DNA from: an uncultured Panacagrimonas sp.
Lineage (GTDB): Bacteria > Pseudomonadota > Gammaproteobacteria > Nevskiales > Nevskiaceae
Length of the DNA stretch: 9,521 nt
Assembly: GCA_946481265.1 (NCBI GenBank)
Contig: CAMLNE010000157.1
Location: 1 to 9,521 of the forward strand
Reading direction: 5' to 3'
Within the stretch, counting starts at the first letter, position 1. Each line of letters begins with the position of its first letter. Below the pieces are notes generated by a model. It ran no database searches and was not told the origin of the DNA. It saw nothing but the letters and a program-made list of their open reading frames with translations. Shown piece by piece: positions 1 through 7,210 of the stretch. The position numbers and the translations under genes were made by a program.

Positions 1-2
1 CG

Positions 3-1781
3 AGCATGCTGCCGGCATTGGTCGTGATCTGCTGCGCGCCGGAGCAGGTGGAGGATCAGTGGCCGCCGCGTGCCCTCGAGACCGCCGCACGCGCCGGTCG
101 CTTCGCGGACGAGGGCTGGCGCCTGCGCAAGGATGGAGTCCGCTTCCGCGCCCACGTGCTGATCACGCGTCTGGACGACGCGCACGGCGCGCTGCGCGGA
201 TATTCCATGGTCACCCGTGATCTCACCGGGCGGCGCGAAGCCCAGGACCTGCTGCAGCGGAGCGAGGAACGCTTCCGCCTGCTGGTCGAGCACGTACAGG
301 ACTACGCGATCTTCATGCTCGGACCGCAGGGCCACGTGCTGAGCTGGAACGTCGGTGCGCAGAAAGCCAAGGGTTATCGCGCCGACGAGATCATCGGCCG
401 CCATTTTTCCGTCTTCTACCCGCCGGAGGCCATTGCCAGCGGTTGGCCGGAGCGCGAGCTGGAGATCGCCGTGCGCGATGGGCGCATCGAGGACGAGGGG
501 TGGCGCCTGCGCAAGGACGGCACCCGCTTCTGGGCCAGCGTGGTCATCACGGCGCTGTACGACCAGACCGGCGAGCACCGCGGCTTCGCCAAGGTGACGC
601 GCGATCTGACCGACCGCCGGCGCATCCGTGCCCTGGAGGACGAGGGCCGCCAGATGACGACATTCCTGGCCATGCTGGGCCACGAGCTGCGCAATCCGCT
701 GGCTCCCATCAGCAACGCCTTGTCGATCATGCAGGTGGTGGATATCGAGGCGCAGCCACTGCGGCTGGCACGCGATGTCATCGGCCGCCAGCTCGGGCAG
801 ATCACGCGCCTGGTCGACGATCTGCTCGACCTGGGGCGGATCACCGGCGGCAAGATCCGCATCGAGTTCCGCCCGGTGAACCTGCGCGAGGTCGTGGCGC
901 AGGCGGTCGAGGCGACCGATCCCCAGGTGCAGGCGGGCCGGCACGAGCTCGAGCAGGTGCTGCCGACCGAGGATCTCTGGGTCATGGGCGATCGGGTGCG
1001 CCTGGTGCAGGTGATGTCGAACCTGCTCGGCAACGCGGCCAAGTTCACGCCCGAAGGAGGTCGCATCGAGATCAGGCTGGCGTGCGCGGGAGACAAGGCG
1101 GAGATCGGCGTGAAGGACAACGGGCCCGGCATTCCGCCTGCGGACCTGCGCAATGTCTTCAATCCGTTCGTGCAGGGACAGCAGGATTCGGCGCGTTCGC
1201 AGAGCGGTCTGGGCCTGGGGTTGAGCGTGGTCCAGCAACTCGTCGAGCTGCATAACGGCGACGTCAGCGCCTTCTCCGTCGGCCAGCCGGGCAAGGGCTG
1301 CGAGATCATCGTGCGCCTGCCGCTGTCGGGCCCTCCCTGCGCCACGACAGCGCCATCGGCGCCGTCACCGCAGTCGACGCGCAAGCAGATCCTGGTGGCC
1401 GACGACAATGTGGACGCGGCCGACACCCTCGGATTGCTGCTGGAAAGTCTCGGCCATTCCGTGCAGGTCGCCTACGACGGCGCTGCCGCGCTTGATGCCA
1501 TCCGCACCCGCGCGCCGCATCTGGCCCTGCTCGACATCGGCCTGCCGCACATCGACGGCCTCGAGCTGGCGCGGCGTATCCATGACGAGGTGGCGAGGCC
1601 GCCCCTGCTGGTCGCGGTGACCGGCTACGGGCAGCAGGCGGATCGCCAGACCGCGCTCGCCGCCGGCTTTCGCGACTATCTGGTCAAGCCCCTGCGGTTG
1701 TCGGCCCTGGCCGCCGTGCTCGCGCGTTGCTTCGGCGCCGATGCGTCGGCGGATGCGCCACCGCCGGGGCCGGCAGCCTGA
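3..1781 (+). CDS. Hybrid sensor histidine kinase (PAS-PAS-HisKA-HATPase-REC), 5' partial
   Basis: This is a cytoplasmic-looking hybrid histidine kinase: it should sense a signal through PAS domains, autophosphorylate and pass phosphate to its own receiver. Numbering from the ATG at base 6, residues 1-75 are the tail of a PAS domain, 86-205 a complete second PAS, about 214-285 HisKA with H-box LGHELRNPL (H226), and about 325-440 the HATPase with N-box N343, G1 DNGPGIP (371-377) and G2 GLGLGLS (401-407). A Pro/Ser/Thr-rich linker leads to a receiver at about 460-575 with acidic pair D466/D467, phospho-acceptor D510, T539 and K561. All catalytic residues are present. The ATG at base 6 is not a credible start: aligned to the second PAS, the first lacks its whole N-terminal half, and the frame is open to the window edge, so the gene begins upstream. 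No membrane segment is seen in the visible part. The signal and any partner regulator are unknown. Confidence 0.93.
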   Translation, partial: SMLPALVVICCAPEQVEDQWPPRALETAARAGRFADEGWRLRKDGVRFRAHVLITRLDDAHGALRGYSMVTRDLTGRREAQDLLQRSEERFRLLVEHVQDYAIFMLGPQGHVLSWNVGAQKAKGYRADEIIGRHFSVFYPPEAIASGWPERELEIAVRDGRIEDEGWRLRKDGTRFWASVVITALYDQTGEHRGFAKVTRDLTDRRRIRALEDEGRQMTTFLAMLGHELRNPLAPISNALSIMQVVDIEAQPLRLARDVIGRQLGQITRLVDDLLDLGRITGGKIRIEFRPVNLREVVAQAVEATDPQVQAGRHELEQVLPTEDLWVMGDRVRLVQVMSNLLGNAAKFTPEGGRIEIRLACAGDKAEIGVKDNGPGIPPADLRNVFNPFVQGQQDSARSQSGLGLGLSVVQQLVELHNGDVSAFSVGQPGKGCEIIVRLPLSGPPCATTAPSAPSPQSTRKQILVADDNVDAADTLGLLLESLGHSVQVAYDGAAALDAIRTRAPHLALLDIGLPHIDGLELARRIHDEVARPPLLVAVTGYGQQADRQTALAAGFRDYLVKPLRLSALAAVLARCFGADASADAPPPGPAA

Positions 1782-1875
1782 CGCGAAAGAAGCGCCGAGG
1801 CGAGGTTCGCGCCCCTTCGGCCGACGACGACGCGGGGCCCGGCTGGGGAGCGCGATCCCGCGACGGCGGCTCCGA

Positions 1876-2121
1876 TCAGGAGCGGCCGCGCGCGGTCTTG
1901 CGGCCGGTCGACGTCTTCTTCTTCGCGCTGCCGCTCTTGGCCGCGGTTCGCTTCTTCGGAACCTTGCCGCCAGCGCGGCGTGCCTCGGACAGGCCGATGG
2001 CGATCGCCTGCTTGCGGCTCTTCACGGTCTTGCCGGAACTGCCGCTCTTGAGAGTGCCCTTCTTGCGCTCGTGCATCGCCTTCTTGACCTTGGTCGCCGC
2101 CTTCTTGCCGTATCGAGCCAT
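1876..2121 (-). CDS. DUF6496 domain small basic protein with H1-like tail
   Basis: An 81-residue, strongly basic protein of unknown function. Residues 1-52 match what I know of the DUF6496 family: MARYGKKA start, a MHERKKGTLKSGSSGK-type core, then VKSRKQAIAIGLSEARRAG. The last 30 or so residues are a low-complexity Lys/Ala/Ser/Thr/Arg tail (KKRTAAKSGSAKKK and so on) reminiscent of bacterial histone H1-like or AlgP-type tails, which suggests nucleic-acid binding; that role is inferred. The start was chosen because AAGGAG sits nine bases upstream of ATG 2121 and because the family begins at this Met. The frame stays open another 70 codons upstream, but that part lacks family similarity, and an in-frame ATG six codons earlier has no SD. 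The gene lies 110 bases downstream of the LuxR-type regulator on the same strand and faces the kinase gene convergently. Confidence 0.85.
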   Translation of the reverse strand: MARYGKKAATKVKKAMHERKKGTLKSGSSGKTVKSRKQAIAIGLSEARRAGGKVPKKRTAAKSGSAKKKTSTGRKTARGRS

Positions 2122-2128
2122 CGCGATA

Positions 2129-2156
2129 TCTCCTTGCATGGAACACGGTGCAAGGA
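2129..2156 (-). promoter_or_regulatory. SD-sequestering hairpin upstream of the DUF6496 gene
   Basis: Read on the minus strand, TCCTTGCA (2149-2156) is followed by a 10-base spacer and then TGCAAGGA (2131-2138), a perfect 8-base inverted repeat. The second arm contains AAGGA of the Shine-Dalgarno AAGGAG(A), which lies nine bases before the ATG at 2121. In mRNA the stem would pair most of the SD. The repeat is seen directly; a regulatory role (temperature or ribosome-access control) is inference. Confidence 0.5.
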
Positions 2157-2222
2157 TCAGCAGGACTCGGGCCCGGCGCGGTCTCCGCGGCCGGACGCAG
2201 ATTCCGCGGCAGGCTTCTTCAG

Positions 2223-2241
2223 CGGCGGCGCTCAGCCGCCG
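2223..2241 (-). repeat. GC-rich hairpin around the regulator stop codon
   Basis: The plus strand reads CGGCGGC (2223-2229), GCTCA (2230-2234), GCCGCCG (2235-2241). This is a 7-bp stem whose 5-base loop holds the regulator's TGA stop. No T-tract follows on either strand, so it is not a classical intrinsic terminator. It could help transcript stability, or be chance in high-GC DNA. Confidence 0.3.
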
Positions 2242-4991
2242 GGACCGAAAAGATCGAGGTTGCGCGACTCGGTGACGGCCTGGGCGCGGGTGGAGACGCC
2301 GAGCTTCACGAAGATGTTCTTCAGGTACCACTTCACGGTTTCCACGCCGATGGCCAGGGCGCGTGCGATCTCCTTGTTGGAGCGACCCTGGCCGAGCAGC
2401 TTGAGCACCTCGGTCTCGCGCGAGGTGAGCTCCGCCACGCGGCGGGGTGCGCCGGCCGGACCGCGCACGCCGTGTTGCGGATGGCGGCTGATGGTCAGCA
2501 GGCGTTGCGCGGTGGCGCTGAATGCCGGCGCATGCGCCCGATCCGCGGCGCGGTGCTTGCGTGCCTGTTCGCGTGCGCGCTCGACGATCGTGATCAGCGC
2601 GGGGCCCTCGTCGAGGAAGGCGCGCACCATGCCCAGCGGCAGGCCCTCATCGATGGTCGCGAGCAGCGCGCTTGCCGCCTCGGTCGACTGTCCGTCGAGA
2701 TCGAGCGCCAGCGCGAGCAGGATGCGCAGGCGCAGCTCCTGCAGCTTGCGCCCGCTGCGCTGGGTGGCGGCGATGTGCTCGCGCAGGATGCGCAGGGCTG
2801 GGCCTGCCGTGCCGCGCGCACACAGCAGGCGCGCCTTGGCCACCGCGAGGTAGGTCTGGATCTCGTCGCAGTCGCCCTCGATCTCAACCGCCGCGCGGCG
2901 TGCATCGACCTCGGCCAGGGCCTGCTCGGCGCCGCGCACGTCACCGATCTCGAGCCGCACGCGCACGCGCTCGCAGGCGACCGCCACGGCCAGGCGCTCG
3001 AGGGCCAGCGCGTGTGCCGTGTCCTCGCCTTCCTGCAGGACGGCCAGGGCGTCCTCGGCGCCGCTGCGTAGCGCCACCAGGCGGCTGCTCGACAGATAGG
3101 TGGCGATGTAGAAGTCCACCACGCCGCCCTCGAAGCCCAGTACGCGGCTTTCGCTGAGCAGGCGCTCGGCCTTGACCAGATCGTTCTCCTCGTACAGCAG
3201 CTGCCCGAGCAGGGCCCCGGTCAGCCGCGCCGCGTACGACTGGCGCCCGGCGGTGCGCGTGGCCACGTCCATCGCGTCGTTGAACATGTTCTTGGCCGCG
3301 GCCAGGCGGCCAGCGCTCTGCGCCGCGATGCCGTCGAAGCAGCGACCGTAGACGGCCGCGAAGACGCCTTCCGAGCGGTCCTGGTAGGTGCGCGCCGACA
3401 GCATCAGGGGAGAGACCTTGCCGAAATCGCAGGCGCGGATATAGCCGTACGCACGGATGTTGGCGGCCACCGCAACGGCCCAGGGCGAGAAGGCATCGAC
3501 ATTGGCCAGGCAGGGGCGCACGAGTGTGTCGATGGATTCGATCTGGTCGGCATAGACGCTGTTGCAGGCGCGCACGACCTTGGCCTCGTCGAGCAGCAGC
3601 GATTTCTGGTCGGCGGGCAGTGCCGAGGCGAGGCGCTCGACGTGCCACAGCGCCTCGATCGATTCCTGCCGGCGATGCGTCAGGCCGGTGGCCCAGGCGA
3701 TCGCCATCTGCAGGCGCGGCCGATCGAACATCGCGGTGCGCGGCAGCTGCGCGACCAGGTTGAGCAGGGTCGACATGTGGCTGTGTTCGACCAGGCTCAT
3801 CGCATCCCGCTCGACCAGATCGACCGCACGGCCCAGGTCGTTGGCGAGCAGCGCATGCTTGACGGCGTCCGCGGTCTGGCCGTGCGCGGCCAGCCACTGC
3901 GCCGCGGCCAGATGCAGGCCGCGTGCGGCACCCGGCATGCGCTTCTGCAGGCGCCGCTGCAGGAAGCGCGCGAACAGGTGGTGATAGCGGAACCACTGTC
4001 GCTCCTCGTCCATCGGCAGCAGGAACATCTCCTGCCGCTCGAGGGCCTCGAGCTGCGCGGCGCTGTCCTTGTGCCCGGTCACGGCGGCGCACAGATCACC
4101 CGAGAGCCGGTCGAGGACCGAGGTCTTGAGCATGAAGTCGACCTGCTCGGGCGGCAGGTTGTCGACCACGTTCTCGGCCAGGTACTCGCTGATGTCGTTG
4201 GACGTGCCCGAGGTCCACTGCACGATGCGCTCGTGGTCGCCCGATTCGCGCAGCGACAGCGACGCCAGCTGCAGCGCCGCCGCCCAGCCCTCGGTGCTGC
4301 GCCACAGGGCCATCAGGTCATCGGGATCCAGTTCCAGCGCCTTGGCGCGCGTCAGGTAGGTGCGCGATTCCTCGTAGTCGAAGCGCAGGCGCGTGGCGTC
4401 GATCTCCACCAGTTCGTTCTGCACGCGCAGTCGGGCAAGCGGAACGCCGGAGCGTGCGCGGCTGGTGACCACCACGTGCAGGTTCGGCGGACTGCGCACG
4501 AGCAGCAGCTGCAGGGTCTCGTGCACGCGCGCCTCGGTGACCAGGTGCCAGTCGTCGATGAACAGGATGAAGGGGTCGTCGTGCAGCGACAGGTCGTTGA
4601 CCAGCGTGTCGAGTACGAAGTCGGCGGCGATGCCCGGGTTGGCTTCGATCACGTCGCGCAGTCCCTCGCCCATATCGGGCACTGCCGACCGGAAGGCTTC
4701 CACCAGGTAGGCCAGGAACCGGTTGAGGTCGTTGTCCGAGCTGTCCACCGCCAGCCAGGCCGTCGAGGCACCCGCCTCGCGCAGCTCGGCATACCACTGC
4801 GTGGCAAGCGTGGTCTTGCCGAAACCGGCAGGCCCGTAGATCAGCGCGAGCTTGCGCGACAGGGTCTCGCGCAGCGTCTCGATCAGCTTGGGGCGCTCGA
4901 TCAGCGCGCCGCGGTTGGTCGGCGGACGCAGCTTGGTGGTGACCAGCGGCTTGTGACGCGACCCGATGTTCTTGCTTGCCGCGCGCTTCAT
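2232..4991 (-). CDS. MalT/AlkS-type LuxR-family STAND ATPase transcriptional regulator
   Basis: A 919-residue ATP-dependent activator of the large LuxR (LAL/MalT) type; MalT itself is about 900 residues. The N-terminus carries the family opening TTKLRPP (18-24) and an ERP motif. The NTPase module has Walker A GPAGFGKTT (53-61), Walker B FILFIDDWH (141-149) and the VVVTSR sensor segment (173-178). A winged-helix-like part containing EYLAENV and RYHHLFARFL follows, then a long helical TPR-like sensor region, roughly residues 350-830. The last 67 residues form a LuxR/GerE helix-turn-helix (LTSRETEVLKLL..., VETVKWYLKNIFVKL). In this class inducer and ATP drive oligomerisation and DNA binding; the inducer here is unknown. 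ATG 4991 is supported by the conserved N-terminus, although its SD is weak (AGGA about 11 bases upstream). It lies 101 bases downstream of the FAD oxidoreductase gene, so the two may be co-transcribed. Confidence 0.93.
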   Translation of the reverse strand: MKRAASKNIGSRHKPLVTTKLRPPTNRGALIERPKLIETLRETLSRKLALIYGPAGFGKTTLATQWYAELREAGASTAWLAVDSSDNDLNRFLAYLVEAFRSAVPDMGEGLRDVIEANPGIAADFVLDTLVNDLSLHDDPFILFIDDWHLVTEARVHETLQLLLVRSPPNLHVVVTSRARSGVPLARLRVQNELVEIDATRLRFDYEESRTYLTRAKALELDPDDLMALWRSTEGWAAALQLASLSLRESGDHERIVQWTSGTSNDISEYLAENVVDNLPPEQVDFMLKTSVLDRLSGDLCAAVTGHKDSAAQLEALERQEMFLLPMDEERQWFRYHHLFARFLQRRLQKRMPGAARGLHLAAAQWLAAHGQTADAVKHALLANDLGRAVDLVERDAMSLVEHSHMSTLLNLVAQLPRTAMFDRPRLQMAIAWATGLTHRRQESIEALWHVERLASALPADQKSLLLDEAKVVRACNSVYADQIESIDTLVRPCLANVDAFSPWAVAVAANIRAYGYIRACDFGKVSPLMLSARTYQDRSEGVFAAVYGRCFDGIAAQSAGRLAAAKNMFNDAMDVATRTAGRQSYAARLTGALLGQLLYEENDLVKAERLLSESRVLGFEGGVVDFYIATYLSSSRLVALRSGAEDALAVLQEGEDTAHALALERLAVAVACERVRVRLEIGDVRGAEQALAEVDARRAAVEIEGDCDEIQTYLAVAKARLLCARGTAGPALRILREHIAATQRSGRKLQELRLRILLALALDLDGQSTEAASALLATIDEGLPLGMVRAFLDEGPALITIVERAREQARKHRAADRAHAPAFSATAQRLLTISRHPQHGVRGPAGAPRRVAELTSRETEVLKLLGQGRSNKEIARALAIGVETVKWYLKNIFVKLGVSTRAQAVTESRNLDLFGPGG

Positions 4992-5080
4992 TACCGGTTC
5001 GATCCTGGCGAAGGACTCTTTTAACGGAGCCCTCGCATCAAGTCCATGCGTGCGTTGCTCCGAGAGTCACCGCCACCGCG

Positions 5081-5092
5081 ACCGCCGGCGGT
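5081..5092. repeat. 12-base perfect palindrome after the oxidoreductase stop
   Basis: ACCGCCGGCGGT is self-complementary and directly abuts the TGA of the minus-strand oxidoreductase gene. It has no loop and no following T-run, so a terminator role is unlikely. A protein-binding site or chance are the alternatives. Confidence 0.3.
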
Positions 5093-6712
5093 TCAGGCGC
5101 GCAGGATTGCCTGGGCCGCGTTGCGTCCGCAGGCGCCCATCACGCCGCCGCCGGGGTGCGCCGCCGCACCGCACAGGAACAGGCCCGGCAGCGGGGTCGC
5201 GTAGTCGCCCCAGCCGGGCACCGGACGGAAACTGAAGAGCTGGTGCAGGGGCATGGCGCCCTGGAAGATGTTGCCGCCGGTGAGATTGAAGCGTTGCTCC
5301 AGATCGGGCGGCGCCAGCACTTCGCGATGCAGCACGCTCGCCGCGAAGTTGGGTGCATGCTGCGTGATCTGCGCGATACAGCGGTCCGCGAAGCGATCCC
5401 TGAGAGTGTCCCAGCCACCCTGTGCAGGCGCGTACGGCGCGTACTGGACGAACAGGTTGACGATGTGATGTCCGTCCGGCGCCAGCGTACGGTCAACGCT
5501 GCTGGGAATCACCATCTCGATCACCGGGCGCTCGCTGGGCAGGCCGCGACGCGCGTCTTCATAGGCGCGCTCGATCTCCTCGGGCAGCGAGTTGATGTGG
5601 ATCGTGCCGCGATGCTCCGGGCCGACCGCGTCGCCACGATCCGGCATGCACGAGAAGCGTGGCAGCGCCGACACCGCGAGGTTGATCTTCACCGCGGCGC
5701 TCGAATAGTCGATGCGACCTACCGCGCGCTGGAAATCGGCGGGCAGCGAGCCCGGCGCCAGCAGCCTTTCGAAGGTGACGTGCGCCGTGGCGTTGGACAC
5801 CACCTGGCGCGCCGCGATGAATTCGCCGCTGTCGAGCCGCACGCCGCAGGCACGGCCGTGCTCGACCTGGATCTGCCCGACCGGCGCATCGCAGCGGATC
5901 TCCACGCCCAGGCTGCGCGCGGAGCGCGCCATCGCCTCGCTGAGCGCGCCCATGCCGCCTTCGACATAGCCCCACACGCCGCGCGCGCCGCCGGCCATGC
6001 CCATCACGTGGTGCAGCAGTACGTAACCCGAGCCCGGTGCCGAGGGCGGGGCGAAGCTGCCGATGATGGCGTCGGTGGCCAGCGTGCCCTTGAGTTCGGG
6101 CGACTCGAACCAGCGGTCGAGGACCGGCGTGGCCGCGCCGGTGAGGATCTCGATGGCCTCGGGCAGGTCGCTGCCGAGCTTCTTCATTGCGCGGTACAGC
6201 GCGCCGCCGCGGCGCAGGTTGCGCAGTCGGTCGATGAAGCCGCGCTGGCGCCATTCGGCTGGCAGCGGCAGCAGGTCGGGCGGCGTGTCCATCAGTGCCG
6301 GCTCGAGATGCTCGGCGATGCGCGTGAGCAGCGCCTCGTAGCGCGGGAAGGCCTCGGCGTCGCGCGCGGAGAACTTCGCGATCTGCGCGCGGTTGAGTTC
6401 GGCGTCCGGCCCCATCAGCAGATGGCGGCCATCCGCCAGGGGCGTGAAGGACGAGGGGCTGCGCGGCAGCACCTTGTAGCCGAAGTCGGCGAGCTTCAGG
6501 TCCCGTTCGATCTCAGGCAGCAGCAGGCTGACGACGTACGAGGCCGTGGAGGCGCGATAGCCCGGCGCGATCTCCTCGGTGACGCAGGCGCCGCCGACGC
6601 GCCCTCGGCGCTCCAGCACGAGCACCTTGCGGCCGGCGCGCGCCAGGTAGGCGGCGCAGACCAGGCCATTGTGGCCGGCGCCGATGATGATGATGTCGGG
6701 AGTGGAATTCAC
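5093..6712 (-). CDS. PYROXD2-like / phytoene-desaturase-type FAD-dependent oxidoreductase
   Basis: A 539-residue flavoprotein of the amine oxidase/phytoene desaturase-like superfamily, closest in layout to the PYROXD2 ('NAD(P)/FAD-dependent oxidoreductase') family. The N-terminus is a Rossmann dinucleotide-binding fold: IIIIGAGHNG with GxGxxG at 11-16, an acidic E34 to hold the FAD ribose, and the RRGRVGG motif (35-41) typical of this superfamily. The C-terminus has the second FAD motif, LFLCGAAAHPGGGVMGACG (511-529), in full. Length is normal for the family. No signal peptide or clear membrane segment is seen. The substrate is not known. The start is GTG at 6712: the Rossmann strand begins at residue 6 and no ATG precedes it, but no convincing SD is visible. 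It is divergent from the DUF3293 gene (49-base gap) and lies upstream of the MalT-like regulator. Confidence 0.9.
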   Translation of the reverse strand: MNSTPDIIIIGAGHNGLVCAAYLARAGRKVLVLERRGRVGGACVTEEIAPGYRASTASYVVSLLLPEIERDLKLADFGYKVLPRSPSSFTPLADGRHLLMGPDAELNRAQIAKFSARDAEAFPRYEALLTRIAEHLEPALMDTPPDLLPLPAEWRQRGFIDRLRNLRRGGALYRAMKKLGSDLPEAIEILTGAATPVLDRWFESPELKGTLATDAIIGSFAPPSAPGSGYVLLHHVMGMAGGARGVWGYVEGGMGALSEAMARSARSLGVEIRCDAPVGQIQVEHGRACGVRLDSGEFIAARQVVSNATAHVTFERLLAPGSLPADFQRAVGRIDYSSAAVKINLAVSALPRFSCMPDRGDAVGPEHRGTIHINSLPEEIERAYEDARRGLPSERPVIEMVIPSSVDRTLAPDGHHIVNLFVQYAPYAPAQGGWDTLRDRFADRCIAQITQHAPNFAASVLHREVLAPPDLEQRFNLTGGNIFQGAMPLHQLFSFRPVPGWGDYATPLPGLFLCGAAAHPGGGVMGACGRNAAQAILRA

Positions 6713-6761
6713 GGTCGTGCGGGCTGGTCGCGGACGCTCGCGACAGGCGTACTGTGCGTCA

Positions 6762-7199
6762 ATGGACGTCCCCGAGCACGCCTCGACCCTGGACCGGAGC
6801 CTGATCGCGGCCTACCGGGCGGCGCGCTACCGCGTGGACCACGAGCCGCCCTTCCTGCTCGCCGCCGATGTCCCCAGCGAGGAATTGGCAGAGCTGATGC
6901 GTGCCGCAGGCTGCGCGGGCGCGGCCTTCATCACCGCCTGGAATCCACGCGGCACGCTCTTGTCCCGCGAACAGAACGAGCGACGCCAGCGGGGCCTGCT
7001 TGATCAGTTGCGCGAAGCCCGCCTGCGCTGGATCGACGGATTCGGGTCAGCCGCGGATGGCAGCTGGAGCGGCGAGGCGAGCGTACTGGTGCTCGGCGTG
7101 GACCGGGACCGGGCCTGCCAGATGGGTCGACGCCACGAACAGAACGCCGTGCTGTGGGCGGCGGCCGACGGCACGCCGCGCCTGTTGCTGCTGTCCTGA
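6762..7199 (+). CDS. DUF3293 domain-containing protein
   Basis: A 145-residue soluble protein of the DUF3293 family, function unknown. Recognisable family landmarks in order are LIAAYRAARYRV (14-25), FITAWNPRG (56-64) followed by a polar QNERRQRGL helix, the GEASVLVLGVDRDRA segment (104-118) and GRRHEQNAVLW (122-132) near the C-terminus. ATG 6762 was chosen because the family similarity starts within its first 15 residues; the frame is open further upstream, but that extension would overlap the divergent oxidoreductase gene and resembles nothing. Only a weak AGG lies upstream, so translation signals are poor. The gene ends seven bases before the convergent ppa stop. It has no visible functional link to its neighbours. 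Confidence 0.85.
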   Translation: MDVPEHASTLDRSLIAAYRAARYRVDHEPPFLLAADVPSEELAELMRAAGCAGAAFITAWNPRGTLLSREQNERRQRGLLDQLREARLRWIDGFGSAADGSWSGEASVLVLGVDRDRACQMGRRHEQNAVLWAAADGTPRLLLLS

Positions 7200-7210
7200 G
7201 CGCCGCTCAG
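7196..7210. repeat. Palindrome joining the stop codons of the DUF3293 gene and ppa
   Basis: CTGAGCG-C-CGCTCAG is a perfect 7+1+7 inverted repeat. The left arm contains the TGA of the plus-strand DUF3293 gene (7197-7199), and the right arm contains the TGA of minus-strand ppa (7207-7209). A hairpin would form in both transcripts, but no T-run follows on either strand, so a terminator role is uncertain. Confidence 0.45.

Noticed and set aside
6..8. ATG as the start of the histidine kinase
   Set aside because: It would begin in the middle of a PAS domain whose N-terminal half is missing, and the frame is open to the edge, so the gene is cut by the window.
416..1426. Minus-strand open frame opposite the histidine kinase
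   Set aside because: The plus-strand kinase has all H, N, G1, G2 and receiver residues; the antisense product is Ser/Arg-rich with no domain.
1782..1875. Intrinsic terminator between the convergent kinase and DUF6496 genes
   Set aside because: Only weak GC-rich inverted repeats (a 6-base CGCGAA/TTCGCG pair with a long loop) and no T-run; not supportable.
2122..2331. N-terminal extension of the DUF6496 protein to 151 residues
   Set aside because: The extension overlaps the regulator's coding end, resembles no family and would ignore the good SD just before ATG 2121.
2941..4092. Second minus-strand open frame inside the regulator
   Set aside because: Out of frame with the regulator, which is intact from end to end, so there is no frameshift to explain; the product is Arg/Pro/Ala-rich.
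3642..5024. Plus-strand open frame (460 codons) opposite the LuxR-type regulator
   Set aside because: Antisense shadow of a gene with Walker A, Walker B and a C-terminal helix-turn-helix; product is Gln/Arg/Ala-rich with no recognisable domain.
5010..5040. Promoter for the LuxR-type regulator (TTGATG and TTAAAA on the minus strand)
   Set aside because: The spacing between the two boxes is only about 11 bases, too short for sigma-70; no better pair was found.
4976..7003. Long plus-strand open frame (675 codons) opposite the FAD oxidoreductase
   Set aside because: It is antisense to a gene with intact Rossmann and C-terminal FAD motifs; its product is Arg/Ala/His-rich low-complexity with no family similarity, as expected from high-GC antisense frames.
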